Shown here: piece after piece, positions 34,636 through 46,800 of the stretch | How the letters are laid out: every line of letters starts with the position of its first letter | How positions within the stretch are numbered: the stretch's first letter is position 1 | Source: Balanoglossus misakiensis | Lineage: Eukaryota; Hemichordata | DNA length: 64,000 nt | Direction of reading: 5' to 3' | Assembly (NCBI GenBank): GCA_040954595.2 | Contig: CM082589.2 | Span: 11,780,001 to 11,844,000 of the forward strand | Program-made: the position numbers and the translations under genes | Notes under the pieces: model-generated | Seen by the model: only the letters and a program-made list of their open reading frames with translations | Databases searched by the model: none | What the model was told of the DNA's origin: nothing

Positions 34636-37441
34636 TATCAACTCCATCGATCACATTATCCACATAGATATTATTTCCCAATCTGTCAGCGGTGGGAAGT
34701 TGACTATTGTTCTCTAAATGCGTCTTGATAACCGCATTGAGGATGAATGGGGAACAGACTGCTCCAAACAAGACAGACTTAAACTGCAAAGTTATGAAGT
34801 CACTTTCTGGGTCGTTAATGTCCGACAGCCACAGAAATTTCGTGAATTTCCTCTCATCTTCTTCCAACCGAATGTTCAGGAATGCTTTCTCAATGTCAGC
34901 TGTGAAAGCAATGTTATTGGCGCGGAATCTCAGCAGAATCGCTGGCAGGTCATTTATTAATGACGGTCCAGTTTGCAAGCAATCATTCAAACTTGGATAA
35001 TTAGAATCCTTCTTACAAGAGCAATCATAAACGATGCGAATGGGTGTTGTGGTCGAATTCTTAACCACCGGACGATGTGGCAAATAGTGTCCGATATTCA
35101 CGTCATCTTCGTCAACCTCTCCGATGAAGTCGCGACGTCTCTGTTCATTGATTATGTCGTCATATTTCTTGATGAGTTCAGAGGGTAACCTGCGTATCAT
35201 ATTACGCGTGCGTTTCATGGCGACATCGTGGTTGGTGGGTAGTGGAGGGTGATCTTCCTTCCACAGTAGTTTAGCTACGTATTTTCCTCGGTCAACTCTC
35301 AAGTGCGTGTCTCTGTAAGACTCGTACGTCAACTGTTCATCAACTGTTGGATTGTCCTGAATACCGATCAATTCAAGGTCCCACATATTTTGGACCTGTG
35401 GTTCTCGGCCGATCGCAGTACTATCCATCGGTGTATACATGTCCGTTGCGCGATCTCCATGCAGTCCGTTGATAGAGTTCTCTGAAACTACGTTACTGGT
35501 ATCAGCAGTAGAAATCACATGTAAGATATGCGCATTAGAATCCACTTTGGGAGTTCCGAGGGGTCCGGAGAGTAAGTATCCAAATTTGGATGACACAGCA
35601 GTGGGGCCGGACGCGCCAGAAATAACGTGTGAGCCCACGAAATTCCAATATTGGTCGGCTCCGATTAGAACATCTATTGGCCACGACTGATCACTCGAAA
35701 CTGGATGTGCGAATGGTAGCCCTTTCAGGTGGCTCATATTGTGGACTTCCTGAGAAATGTGATTTGTTAAGTCCGACGATATCTCTGGAATTATCATCGC
35801 GTGAATAGTTGAAGTATTCCCGTTCAGTTCATGAGCAGTTAGTTCGGTGAATCCCATGGTGCGTACTTTGGAATCCTTGCCACGGAAGGTCGATAACTTT
35901 ATGTGTTCGTGCCGCGTAGCTTTCGCGGACAGCTGACGGGCGAATCTCTTAGTGACGAATGTCTTATTTGCTCCTTCATCAAACAGGATGATGGCATGTA
36001 TGGGGGTTCCCCGTCCGACAGACAGTGGTACAAACGCAGTTTTCAGCAGCACTGGCCCAGTGTTTATCTTCTTATCCGTAAATGTATCGGTATTAGTCAA
36101 TGTTACTTTGACATCAGAAGTACTTGATGATGGCGATGGCGAGGACGACGCTCCGGTTGGCGTAGTTGTAGCGGTGGGAACGTCGTAGTGTAGCGCAGAG
36201 TGATGACGTTTCCTACACTTTCTGCAGGAGTATTTTGATTTACACTCCGCAACTCTATGTTTTCCAAAGCAATTAAAACATAGTCTGTCCTTCTTCACAA
36301 TGTCCAGTCTCTCGCGCGTATCAGTTACCACAGTGCAATTTGACGCGAAGTGTGACCCTTTGCAGAACGGGCACGTTTTGACAGGGGCGCGAAAATTCTG
36401 TTTACCTGTCATCTGCGTTTTCGTGTGAAACGCGGTTATTTCCGGTTCTCTGGTAGTGGCCATTGTTATCTCGTCGACCCGGTTGCCGGCTTGAAGGGCG
36501 TTTATCTCGTGTTGAATGGCTTTTCGTAGATCTGGTAATGTCCACGCAGCATTACCATGTTTTCTTGCTATCTGCTCTCGAATGTTAGGAGGTAATTTCT
36601 CCCGTATTATTGGAACCAAAAGTTCGCCGTATGTGGTTTCCTCCTTACCCAGCGACTGAAGACCTCGAACGTGATTTTCAATCGAGTCGTAGAAATGCCT
36701 TAAACTTTGTACGTCGGCGGTTGGGCTTTGTAGATTCCACAACGCGGTCATATGAGCATCTACTATGAGATGGGTTTGTCCGTATCTTTCGGTCAATAAG
36801 TCAATCGCGTGCGTGAGTGGCAATCCGTTGATTGTTCTCGCTGCGTCATCTTTGAGTACACTCCGCAAATACGTAAACTTCTGAATGTTGTCCAAATTAG
36901 TGTCCGAAGGTATCGAAGACTTGAATACATCGAAGAAACTCGACCATTCTATTACATTGCCTGAGAAAGTTTGCAGCTGGAGTTTCGGTAGAGTTACTGT
37001 TTTACGAGGCGTCGCGTTGCCGAGGCTGCTTCCCGTTACATTACCAGTACTAGTAGTAGTTGTCCGCATCTCCGATTTGTTTTTCTTGATGAAAGATGCG
37101 ATGCGATGATTGTGTTCGAAGATTTCGGCGTGGTAGTCGCCTGAAGTTTCATTTTCTTCGTCAAAGTGTTCATCGTCAATTAGATCGAGGATTCTCACCT
37201 CGAGGTTGGCGAGTAGACGGATCTTGTTCGAAAGTTGTTCGTTCAGCCCTTCCAGCGTGTCGAGTGTAGTCGGCTTGTCTGTACCGACGTCTACGAAATT
37301 GTTCATGAGGGTGTCGGCCCGGTTGAACAGTCGGGTCACTTGTGCGCGTTGACCACGACGCGATCTCTTCAGTTTTGTCAACGCTGTTGGCTGATCCTCT
37401 TGTTGTCCATCTTGTGGCGCGATGTGTTCTTGTTCCGACAT
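34636..37441 (-). CDS. BEL/Pao copy 1 gag, protease and RT (cut by the LINE)
   Basis: The ATG at 37,441 starts MSEQEHIAPQDGQQEDQ shortly after the primer-binding site and is the likely true start. Gag spans about 330 residues, with charged helices followed by zinc knuckles CPFCKGSHFASNC (about 36,332-36,378) and CFNCFGKHRVAEC, then CRKCRKRHH. The protease has LFDEGANKTFVT at about 35,955. RT follows with VYDCSCKK, ADIEKAFLNI and LFGAVCSPF. Its active-site box reads YVDN, not YVDD, in both copies. The frame is unbroken until it runs into the LINE at 34,635, which adds a short foreign tail. Confidence 0.92.
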
Positions 37442-37453
37442 CTTGCTCGGTTA

Positions 37454-37470
37454 TCCTGGTCTCGGCACCA
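37454..37470 (-). promoter_or_regulatory. tRNA primer-binding site of BEL/Pao copy 1
   Basis: On the element strand TGGTGCCGAGACCAGGA begins four bases after the 5' LTR. The leading TGG pairs with the CCA end of a tRNA. The tRNA was not identified. Copy 2 has the same site with one change near the end. Confidence 0.7.
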
Positions 37471-37474
37471 AAAA

Positions 37475-37810
37475 TGTGGGGAAGTATCGTGGCAGTGATC
37501 AATACTCCCGGGAGGGGGTTCGAGTATACTGACGTCGGAAAAGAAGCGAACGATTCAGTGCTAGGTAAAACACTGGTTTATTACCATCTGAATCCAACAA
37601 CAAAGTAACACCACAGAGCTCCTTACAAAAAGCTGCCCGAAATCGCCAAAACTGGGTTATATATAAGTCCCACGAACGCCGGAGCAAACACTCAAAAATT
37701 ACAATAAATCTGCTACAAGTATAAAGTTTGGCGGGAAACAAAGTCAACTCTGATAGGGTAAGAGTTTCCGTCACGTGATCCTTCTGGAGTAAATCTCTCA
37801 CTTCTCCATA
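37475..37810 (-). repeat. 5' LTR of BEL/Pao copy 1
   Basis: 336 bp, matching 29,885-30,220 with about six differences. It is followed on the + strand by the target duplication CAAAT and resumed satellite (tgtggctaaaattg). Confidence 0.92.
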
Positions 37811-40800
37811 CAAATTGTGGCTAAAATTGTTATTTTCGTGTTGAATGCCGCCAGTGTCACTGCTTTTAAAAGTCATAAAAACTTTCAACATACAAGCAAT
37901 TGTTTATATATGATCAGGTCACCGAATTATAAAAATGAAGAATGTTTGCCTAAAAATGACCTTTTTGGTGCAAAAACGAATAAAACGCAATTTTGTATTA
38001 AATCAGCTCATTCAGAGTGCATTTTTTATAATCAGCACCATTTTTACATATAATGGAAATTTCATACATCATCAGATATCCAAATATGAAAAAATGATTT
38101 AGATTTTAGATGATTGTCCAAAATTAGCTGATATCTAATAAATGTAGTATTGAACCGTTCTGTCCCCCCCCCTACATTATATGCGGTACGCCGATGTCAG
38201 CTTACCCGGCAGTACTGCAGGCCGTGCCCCCAACTAACGTCGCTGTTTGAAACGGCCTGTTTAAATTCGGGCTTTCTCTATAAATTGACAGGCAATAATG
38301 CAGTCCTACCCGAACAAATGTCGAGTGTTGACCCGCTGTGACTTTCCCTCTTCGGTTTGCCCGACTTAGCCAACGTCTTTGTACTAGAGTGTCGGTTCTT
38401 TTGCAGAGCCAGGCCGAAAGAAATCCGACTTGATCACCGTTGCTAACGAACGCTAGTGTCTGTCATGGTGTGCCGGGGTTTTAGTCGAGCCAGGCCGTAC
38501 AAGATCTGACTTGATCATCGTGGTCTATGTAAGCGTGTTTCCGCTCTAAAGTGCCGGGGTTTCAGCTAAACCAGGCCGTAGGAAATCCGACGTAATCACC
38601 GTTGATAACTTACGACAGTCTGTGTCATATAGAGCCGGTGCACCAGCCGAGTCACGCCGTAGGAAATCTGACTTGATCAACGTGGTCAATGTACGCCTGT
38701 TTCTGCTCTAGAGTGCCGGGGCTTCAGCTGAGCCAGGCCGTAGGAAACCCGACGTGATTACCGTTGTTAACTTACGCCAGTCTGTGTCCTATATATAGTG
38801 CCGGGGCATCAGCCGTGCCAGGCCGAAGGAAATGTGAGTAGATCAACGTGGTCTCTGTACTCGTGTTTCTGCTCTAGAGTGTCAGGGCTTTAGCAAAGCC
38901 ATGCCGTAGGAAATCTGTCTTGATCAACGTTGCTAACGAACGCTAGTGTCTGTCATAGTGTGCCGGGGTTTTTAGTCGAGCCAAGCCGTAGGAGATCAGA
39001 CTTGATCAACGTGGTCTCTGTACGCGTGTTTCTGCTCTAGAGTGCCGGGGCTTTATCCAAGCCATGCCGTAGAAAATCTGACTTGATCACCGTTGCTAAC
39101 GTACGCTAGTGTCTGTCATATTGTGACGGAGATTTAGTCGAGCCAGGCCGTAGAAAAATCGACTTGTTCAACGTTACCAGTGTGCAACTGTTTCTGCTCT
39201 AGAGTGTAAGGGTTTTAGCCGACTTATGCTGTAGGAAATCTGAGTTGATGAACGGGAATTCAATGTTAGAAAACCCGTGTGGAAAGTATCTCTACCCGTT
39301 TGAAACTAAGAAAAGAATTTATTCTTATTTATTTTGTAAAAAAACAATTTTTCGAAAAAAAGTCGAAAATGGTAATTTTGTCTTGGGTGATTCAAATTAT
39401 ACCACCTTTTCTGGAATTTGCAGCACTTTTTACAAGAGAACGACACTTCATGCTCCATAATATTTCCGAAAATGAAGAAAAGAGTTTATTTTTTATGATT
39501 TTTTAAAAATTTACCATTTTTGTCAAAATATGGCCAAAATGGCTATTTTTTCTTGAATTCCGTCAATATCTCTGCATTTTTGGAGTGGTCGAAACTTTTA
39601 ACATACAATCAACATGTCGTTATGATCCCAGCACCAAATTCGAAGAACAAAGGTTTTTTTATTTTTTTTTCTAAAAATGACATTTTCAAGGAAAATTTGG
39701 TAAAACGCAATTGTGTCTGCAGTGAGCCAAATTAGACGATCTTTTGTGGAATTTGTATCGATATATACATACGAAGAGCATTCTATACTCCATCAGATTT
39801 CCGAAAATGTAGAAAACAGGTATTTTTTGTAATTTTCAAAATTTTTCCATTTTGACCAAATTGTGCTTAAATTGTTATTTTCGTGTTGAATGCCGCCAGT
39901 GTCACTGATTTTAAAAGTCATAAAAACTTTTAACATACAAGCAATTCTTTATATATGATCAGGTCACCGAATTAAAAAAATAAAGAATGTTTTGCCTAAA
40001 AATGACCTTTTAGGTGCAAAAACGAATAAAACGTAATTTTGTATTAAATCAGCTCATTCAGAGTGCATTTTTTATAATCAGCAATATTTTTACATATAAT
40101 GGAAATTTCATACATCATCAGATATCCAAATATGAAAAAATGATTTAGATTTTAGATGATTGTCCAAAATTAGCTGTTATCTAATAAATGTATTATTGAA
40201 CCGTTCTGTTTGCCCCCCCCCCCTACATTATATGCGGTACGCCGATGTCAGCTTACCCGGCAGTACTGCAGGCCGTGCCCCCAACTAACGTCGGTGTTTG
40301 AAACGCCCTGGTTAAATTCGGGCTTTCTCTATAAATTGACAGGCAATAATGCAGTCCCACCCGAACAAATGTCGAGTGTTGACCAGCTGTGACTTTCCCT
40401 CTTCGGTTTGCCCGACTTAGCCAACGTCTTTGTACTAGAGTGTCGGGTCTTTTGCAGAGCCAGGCCGAAGGAAATCCGACTTGATCACCTTTGCTAACGA
40501 ACGCTAGTGTCTGTCATGGTGTGCCGGGGTTTTAGTCGAGCCAGGCTGTAGGAGATCTGACTTGATCATCGTGGTCAATGTACGCGTGTTTCCGCTCTAA
40601 AGTGCCGGGGCTTCAGCTAAACCAGGCCGTAGGAAATCCGACGTAATCACCATTGATAACTTACGCCAGTCAGTGTCATATAGAGCCGGTGCACCAGCCG
40701 AGTCACGCCGTAGGAAATCTGACTTGATCAACGTGGTCAATGTACGCCTGTTTCTGCTCTAGAGTGCCGGGGCTTCAGCTGAGCCAGGCCGTAGGAAACC

Positions 40801-43800
40801 CGACGTGATTACCGTTGTTAACTTACGCCAGTCTGTGTCCTATATATAGTGCCGGGGCATCAGCCGTGCCAGGCCGTAGGAAATCTGACTTGATCAACGT
40901 TGCTAACGAACGCTAGTGTCTGTCATAGTGTGCCGGGGTTTTAGTCGAGCCAAGCCGTAGGAGATCAGACTTGATCAACGTGGTCTCTGTACGCGTGTTT
41001 CTGCTCTAGAGTGCCGGGGCTTTATCCAACCCATGCCGTAGAAAATCTGACTTGATCACCGTTGCTAACGTACGCTAGTGTCTGTCATATTGTGACGGAG
41101 ATTTAGCCGAACCAGGCCGTAGAAAAATCGACTTGTTCAACGTTACCAGTGTGCAACTGTTTCTGCTCTAGAGTGTCATGGTTTTAGCCGACTTATGCTG
41201 TAGGAAATCTGAGTTGATGAACGGGAATTCAATGTTAGAAAACCCGTGTGGAAAGTATCTCTACCCGTTTGAAACTAAGAAAAGAATTTATTCTTATTTA
41301 TTTTGTAAAAAAGACAATTTTTCGAAAAAAAGTCGAAAATGGTAATTTTGTCTTGGGTGATTCAAATTATACCACCTTTTCTGGAATTTGCAGCACTTTT
41401 TACAAGAGAACGACACTTCATGCTCCATAATATTTCCGAAAATGAAGAAAAGAGTTAATTGTTTAAGATTTTTTTAAAATGTATCATTTTGTCAAAATAT
41501 GGCCAAAATGGCTATTTTTTCTTGAATTCCGTCAATATCTCTGCATTTTTGGAGTGGTCGAAAGTTTTAACATACAATCAACATGTCGTATATGATCAGG
41601 GCACCAAATTCGAAGAAGAAAGGTTTTTTTATTTTATTTTTCTAAAAATGACATTTTCAAGGAAAATTTGGTAAAACGCAATTTTGTCTGCAGTGAGCCA
41701 AATTAGACGGTCTTTTGTGGAATTTGTATCGATATATACATACGAAGAGCATTCTATACTCCATCAGATTTCCGAAAATGTAGAAAACAGGTATTTTTTG
41801 TAATTTTCAAAAATTTACCATTTTGACCAAATTGTGGCTAAAATTGTTATTTTCGTGTTGAATGCCGCCAGTGTCACTGCTTTTAAAAGTCATGAAAACT
41901 TTTAACATACAAGCAATTGTTTATATATGATCAGGTCACCGAATTAAAATTATAAAGAATGTTTTGACTAAAAATGACCTTTTTGGTGCAAAAACGAATA
42001 AAACGCAATTTTGTATTAAATCAGCTCATTCAGAGTGCATTTTTTATAATCAGCACCATTTTTACATATAATGGAAATTTCATACATCATCAGATATCCA
42101 AATATGAAAAAATGATTTAGATTTTAGATGATTGTCCAAAATTAGCTGATATCTAATAAATGTAGTATTGAACCGTTCTGTCCCCCCCCCCCCTACATTG
42201 TATGCGGTACGCCGATGTCAGCTTACCCGGCAGTACTGCAGGCCGTGCCCCCAACTAACGTCGGTGTTTGAAACGGCCTGTTTAAATTCGGGCTTTCTCT
42301 ATAAATTGACAGGCAATAATGCAGTCCTACCCGAACAAATGTCGAGTGTTGACCCGCTGTGACTTTCCCTCTTCGGTTTGCCCGACTTAGCCAACGTCTT
42401 TGTACTAGAGAGTCGGTTCTTTTGCAGAGCCAGGCCGAAAGAAATCCGACTTGATCACCGTTGCTAACGAACGCTAGTGTCTGTCATGGTGTGCCGGGGT
42501 TTTAGTCGAGCCAGGCTGTAGGAGATCTGACTTGATCATCGTGGTCAATGTACGCGTGTTTCCGCTCTAAAGTGCCGGGGCTTCAGCTAAACCAGGCCGT
42601 AGGAAATCCGACGTAATCACCGTTGATAACTTACGCCAGTCTGTGTCATATAGAGCCGGTGCACTAGCCGAGTCACGCCGTAGGAAATCTGACTTGATCA
42701 ACGTGGTCAATGTACGCCTGTTTCTGCTCTAGAGTGCCGGGGCTTCAGCTGAGCCAGGCCGTAGGAAACCCGACGTGATTACCGTTGTTAACTTACGCCA
42801 GTCTGTGTCCTATATATAGTGCCGGGGCATCAGCCGTGCCAGGCCGAAGGAAATGTGAGTAGATCAACGTGGTCTCTGTACGCGTGTTTCTGCTCTAGAG
42901 TGCTGGGGCTTTATCCAAGCCATGCCGTAGAAAATCTGACTTGATCACCGTTGCTAACGTTTGCTAGTGTCTGTCATATTGTGACGGAGATTTAGCCGAG
43001 CCAGGCCATAGAAAAATCGACTTGTTCAACGTTACCAGTGTGCAACTGTTTCTGCTCTAGAGTGTCAGGGTTTTAGCCGACTTATGCTGTAGGAAATCTG
43101 AGTTGATGAACGGGAATTCAATGTTAGAAAACCCGTGTGGAAAGTATCTCTACCCGTTTGAAACTAAGAAAAGAATTTATTCTTATTTATTTTGTAAAAA
43201 AGACAATTTTTCGAAAAAAAGTCGAAAATGGTAATTTTGTCTTGGGTGATTCAAATTATACCGCCTTTTCTGGAATTTGCAGCACTTTTTACAAGAGAAC
43301 GACACTTCATGCTCCATAATATTTCCGAAAATGAAGAAAAGAGTTAATTTTTTATGATTATTTAAAAATTTACCATTTTTGTCAAAATATGGCCAAAATG
43401 GCTATTTTTTCTTGAATTCCGTCAATATCTCTGCATTTTTGGAGTGGTCGAAAGTTTTAACATACAATCAACATATCATATATGATCAGGGCACCAAATT
43501 CGAAGAACAAAGGTTTTTTTCTTTCTTTTTTCTTCTAAAAATGACATATTCAAGGAAAATTTGGTAAAACGCAATTTTGTCTGCAGTGAGCCAAATTAGA
43601 CGGTCTTTTGTGGAATTTGTATCGATATATACATACGAAGAGCATTCTATACTCCATCAGATTTCCGAAAATGTAGAAAACAGGTATTTTTTGTAATTTT
43701 CAAAAATTTACCATTTTGACCAAATTGTGGCTAAAATTGTTATTTTCGTGTTGAATGCCGCCAGTGTCACTGCTTTTAAAAGTCATAAAAACTTTTAACA

Positions 43801-46800
43801 TACAAGCAATTGTTTATATATGATCAGGTCACCGAATTAAAAAAATAAAGAATGTTTTGCCTAAAAATGACCTTTTTGGTGCAAAAATGAATAAAACGCA
43901 ATTTTGTATTAAATCAGAATGCATTTTGTATAATCAGCACCATTTTTACATATAATGGAAATTTCATACATCATCAGATATCCAAATATGAAAAAAATGA
44001 TTTAGATTTTAAATGATCGTCCAAAATTAGCTGATATCTAATAAATGTAGTATTGAACCGTTCTGTTCCCCCCCCCTACATTATATGCGGTACGCCGATG
44101 TCAGCTTACCCGGCAGTACTGCAGGCCGTGCCCCCAACTAACGTCGGTGTTTGAAACGCCCTGGTTAAATTTGGGCTTTCTCTATAAATTGACAGGCAAT
44201 AATGCAGTCCTACCCGAACAAATGTCAAGTGTTGAACCGCTGTGACTTTCCCTCTTCGGTTTGCCCGACTTAGCCAACGTCTTTGTACTAGAGTGTCGGG
44301 TCTTTTGCAGAGCCAGGCCGACGGAAATCCGACTTGATCACCGTTGCTAACGAACGCTAGTGTCTGTCATGGTGTGCCGGGGTTTTAGTCGAGCCAGGCC
44401 GTAGGAGATCTGACTTGATCATCGTGGTCAATGTACGCGTGTTTCCGCTCTAAAGTGCCGGGGATTCAGCTAAACCAGGCCGTAGGAAATCCTACGTAAT
44501 CACCGTTGATAACTTACGCCAGTCTGTGTCATATAGTGCCGGTGCACCAGCCGAGTCACGCCGTAGAAAATCTGACTTGATCAACGTGGTCAATGTACGC
44601 CTGTTTCTGCTCTAGAGTGCCGGGGCTTCAGCTGAGCCAGGCCGTAGGAAACCCGACGTGATTACCGTTGTTAACTTACGCCAGTCTGTGTCCTATATAT
44701 AGTGCCGGGGCATCAGCCGTGCCAGGCCGTAGGAAATCTGACTTGATCAACGTTGCTAACGAACGCTAGTGTCTGTCATAGTGTGCCGGGGTTTTAGTCG
44801 AGCCAAGCCGTAGGAGATCAGACTTGATCAACGTGGTCTCTGTACGCGTGTTTCTGCTCTAGAGTGCCGGGGCTTTATCCAACCCATGCCGTAGAAAATC
44901 TGACTTGATCACCGTTGCTAACGTACGCTAGTGTCTGTCATATTGTGACGGAGATTTAGCCGAACCAGGCCGTAGAAAAATCGACTTGTTCAACGTTACC
45001 AGTGTGCAACTGTTTCTGCTCTAGAGTGTCAGGGTTTTAGCCGACTTATGCTGTAGGAAATCTGAGTTGATGAACGGGAATTCAATGTTAGAAAACCCGT
45101 GTGGAAAGTATCTCTACCCGTTTGAAACTAAGAAAAGAATTTATTCTTATTTATTTTGTAAAAAAGACAATTTTTCGAAAAAAAGTCGAAAATGGTAATT
45201 TTGTCTTGGGTGATTCAAATTATACCACCTTTTCTGGAATTTGCAGCACTTTTTACAAGAGAACGACACTTCATGCTCCATAATATTTCCGAAAATGAAG
45301 AAAAGAGTTAATTGTTTAAGATTTTTTAAAAATGTACCATTTTGTCAAAATATGGCCAAAATGGCTATTTTTTCTTGAATTCCGTCAATATCTCTGCATT
45401 TTTGGAGTGGTCGAAAGTTTTAACATACAATCAACATGTCGTATATGATCAGGGCACCAAATTCGAAGAAGAAAGGTTTTTTTATTTTATTTTTCTAAAA
45501 ATGACATTTTCAAGGAAAATTTGGTAAAACGCAATTTTGTCTGCAGTGAGCCAAATTAGACGGTCTTTTGTGGAATTTGTATCGATATATACATACGAAG
45601 AGCATTCTATACTCCATCAGATTTCCGAAAATGTAGAAAACAGGTATTTTTTGTAATTTTCAAAAATTTACCATTTTGACCAAATTGTGGCTAAAATTGT
45701 TATTTTCGTGTTGAATGCCGCCAGTGTCACTGCTTTTAAAAGTCATGAAAACTTTTAACATACAAGCAATTGTGTATATATGATCAGGTCACCGAATTAA
45801 AATTATAAAGAATGTTTTGACTAAAAATGACCTTTTTGGTGCAAAAACGAATAAAACGCAATTTTGTATTAAATCAGCTCATTCAGAGTGCATTTTTTAT
45901 AATCAGCACCATTTTTACATATAATGGAAATTTCATACATCATCAGATATCCAAATATGAAAAAATGATTTAGATTTTAGATGATTGTCCAAAATTAGCT
46001 GATATCTAATAAATGTAGTATTGAACCGTTCTGTCCCCCCCCCCTACATTATATGCGGTACGCCGATGTCAGCTTACCCGGCAGTACTGCAGGCCGTGCC
46101 CCCAACTAACGTCGGTGTTTGAAACGGCCTGTTTAAATTCGGGCTTTCTCTATAAATTGACAGGCAATAATGCAGTCCTACCCGAACAAATGTCGAGTGT
46201 TGACCCGCTGTGACTTTCCCTCTTCGGTTTGCCCGACTTAGCCAACGTCTTTGTACTAGAGTGTCGGGTCTTTTGCAGAGCCAGGCCGACGGAAATCCGA
46301 CTTGATCACCGTTGCTAACGAACGCTAGTGTCTGTCATGGTGTGCCGGGGTTTTAGTCGAGCCAGGCCGTAGGAGATCTGACTTGATCATCGTGGTCAAT
46401 GTACGCGTGTTTCCGCTCTAAAGTGCCGGGGATTCAGCTAAACCAGGCCGTAGGAAATCCTACGTAATCACCGTTGATAACTTACGCCAGTCTGTGTCAT
46501 ATAGTGCAGGTGCACCAGCCGAGTCACGCCGTAGAAAATCTGACTTGATCAACGTGGTCAATGTACGCCTGTTTCTGCTCTAGAGTGCCGGGGCTTCAGC
46601 TGAGCCAGGCCGTAGGAAACCCGACGTGATTACCGTTGTTAACTTACGCCAGTCTGTGTCCTATATATAGTGCCGGGGCATCAGCCGTGCCAGGCCGTAG
46701 GAAATCTGACTTGATCAACGTTGCTAACGAACGCTAGTGTCTGTCATAGTGTGCCGGGGTTTTAGTCGAGCCAAGCCGTAGGAGATCAGACTTGATCAAC

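Larger units (their letters stand above)
29885..37810 (-). mobile_element. BEL/Pao LTR retrotransposon, copy 1, with nested LINE
   Basis: Two 336 bp LTRs, flanked by the 5-bp duplication CAAAT (29,880-29,884 and 37,811-37,815), enclose gag, protease, reverse transcriptase, RNase H and integrase in BEL/Pao order. The LTRs differ at about six places by eye, so insertion is not recent but not ancient. Breaks are a LINE insertion at 33,199-34,635 and a nonsense codon at 31,691-31,693. Without the LINE the element is about 6.5 kb. It splits a satellite AT module. Confidence 0.93.
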
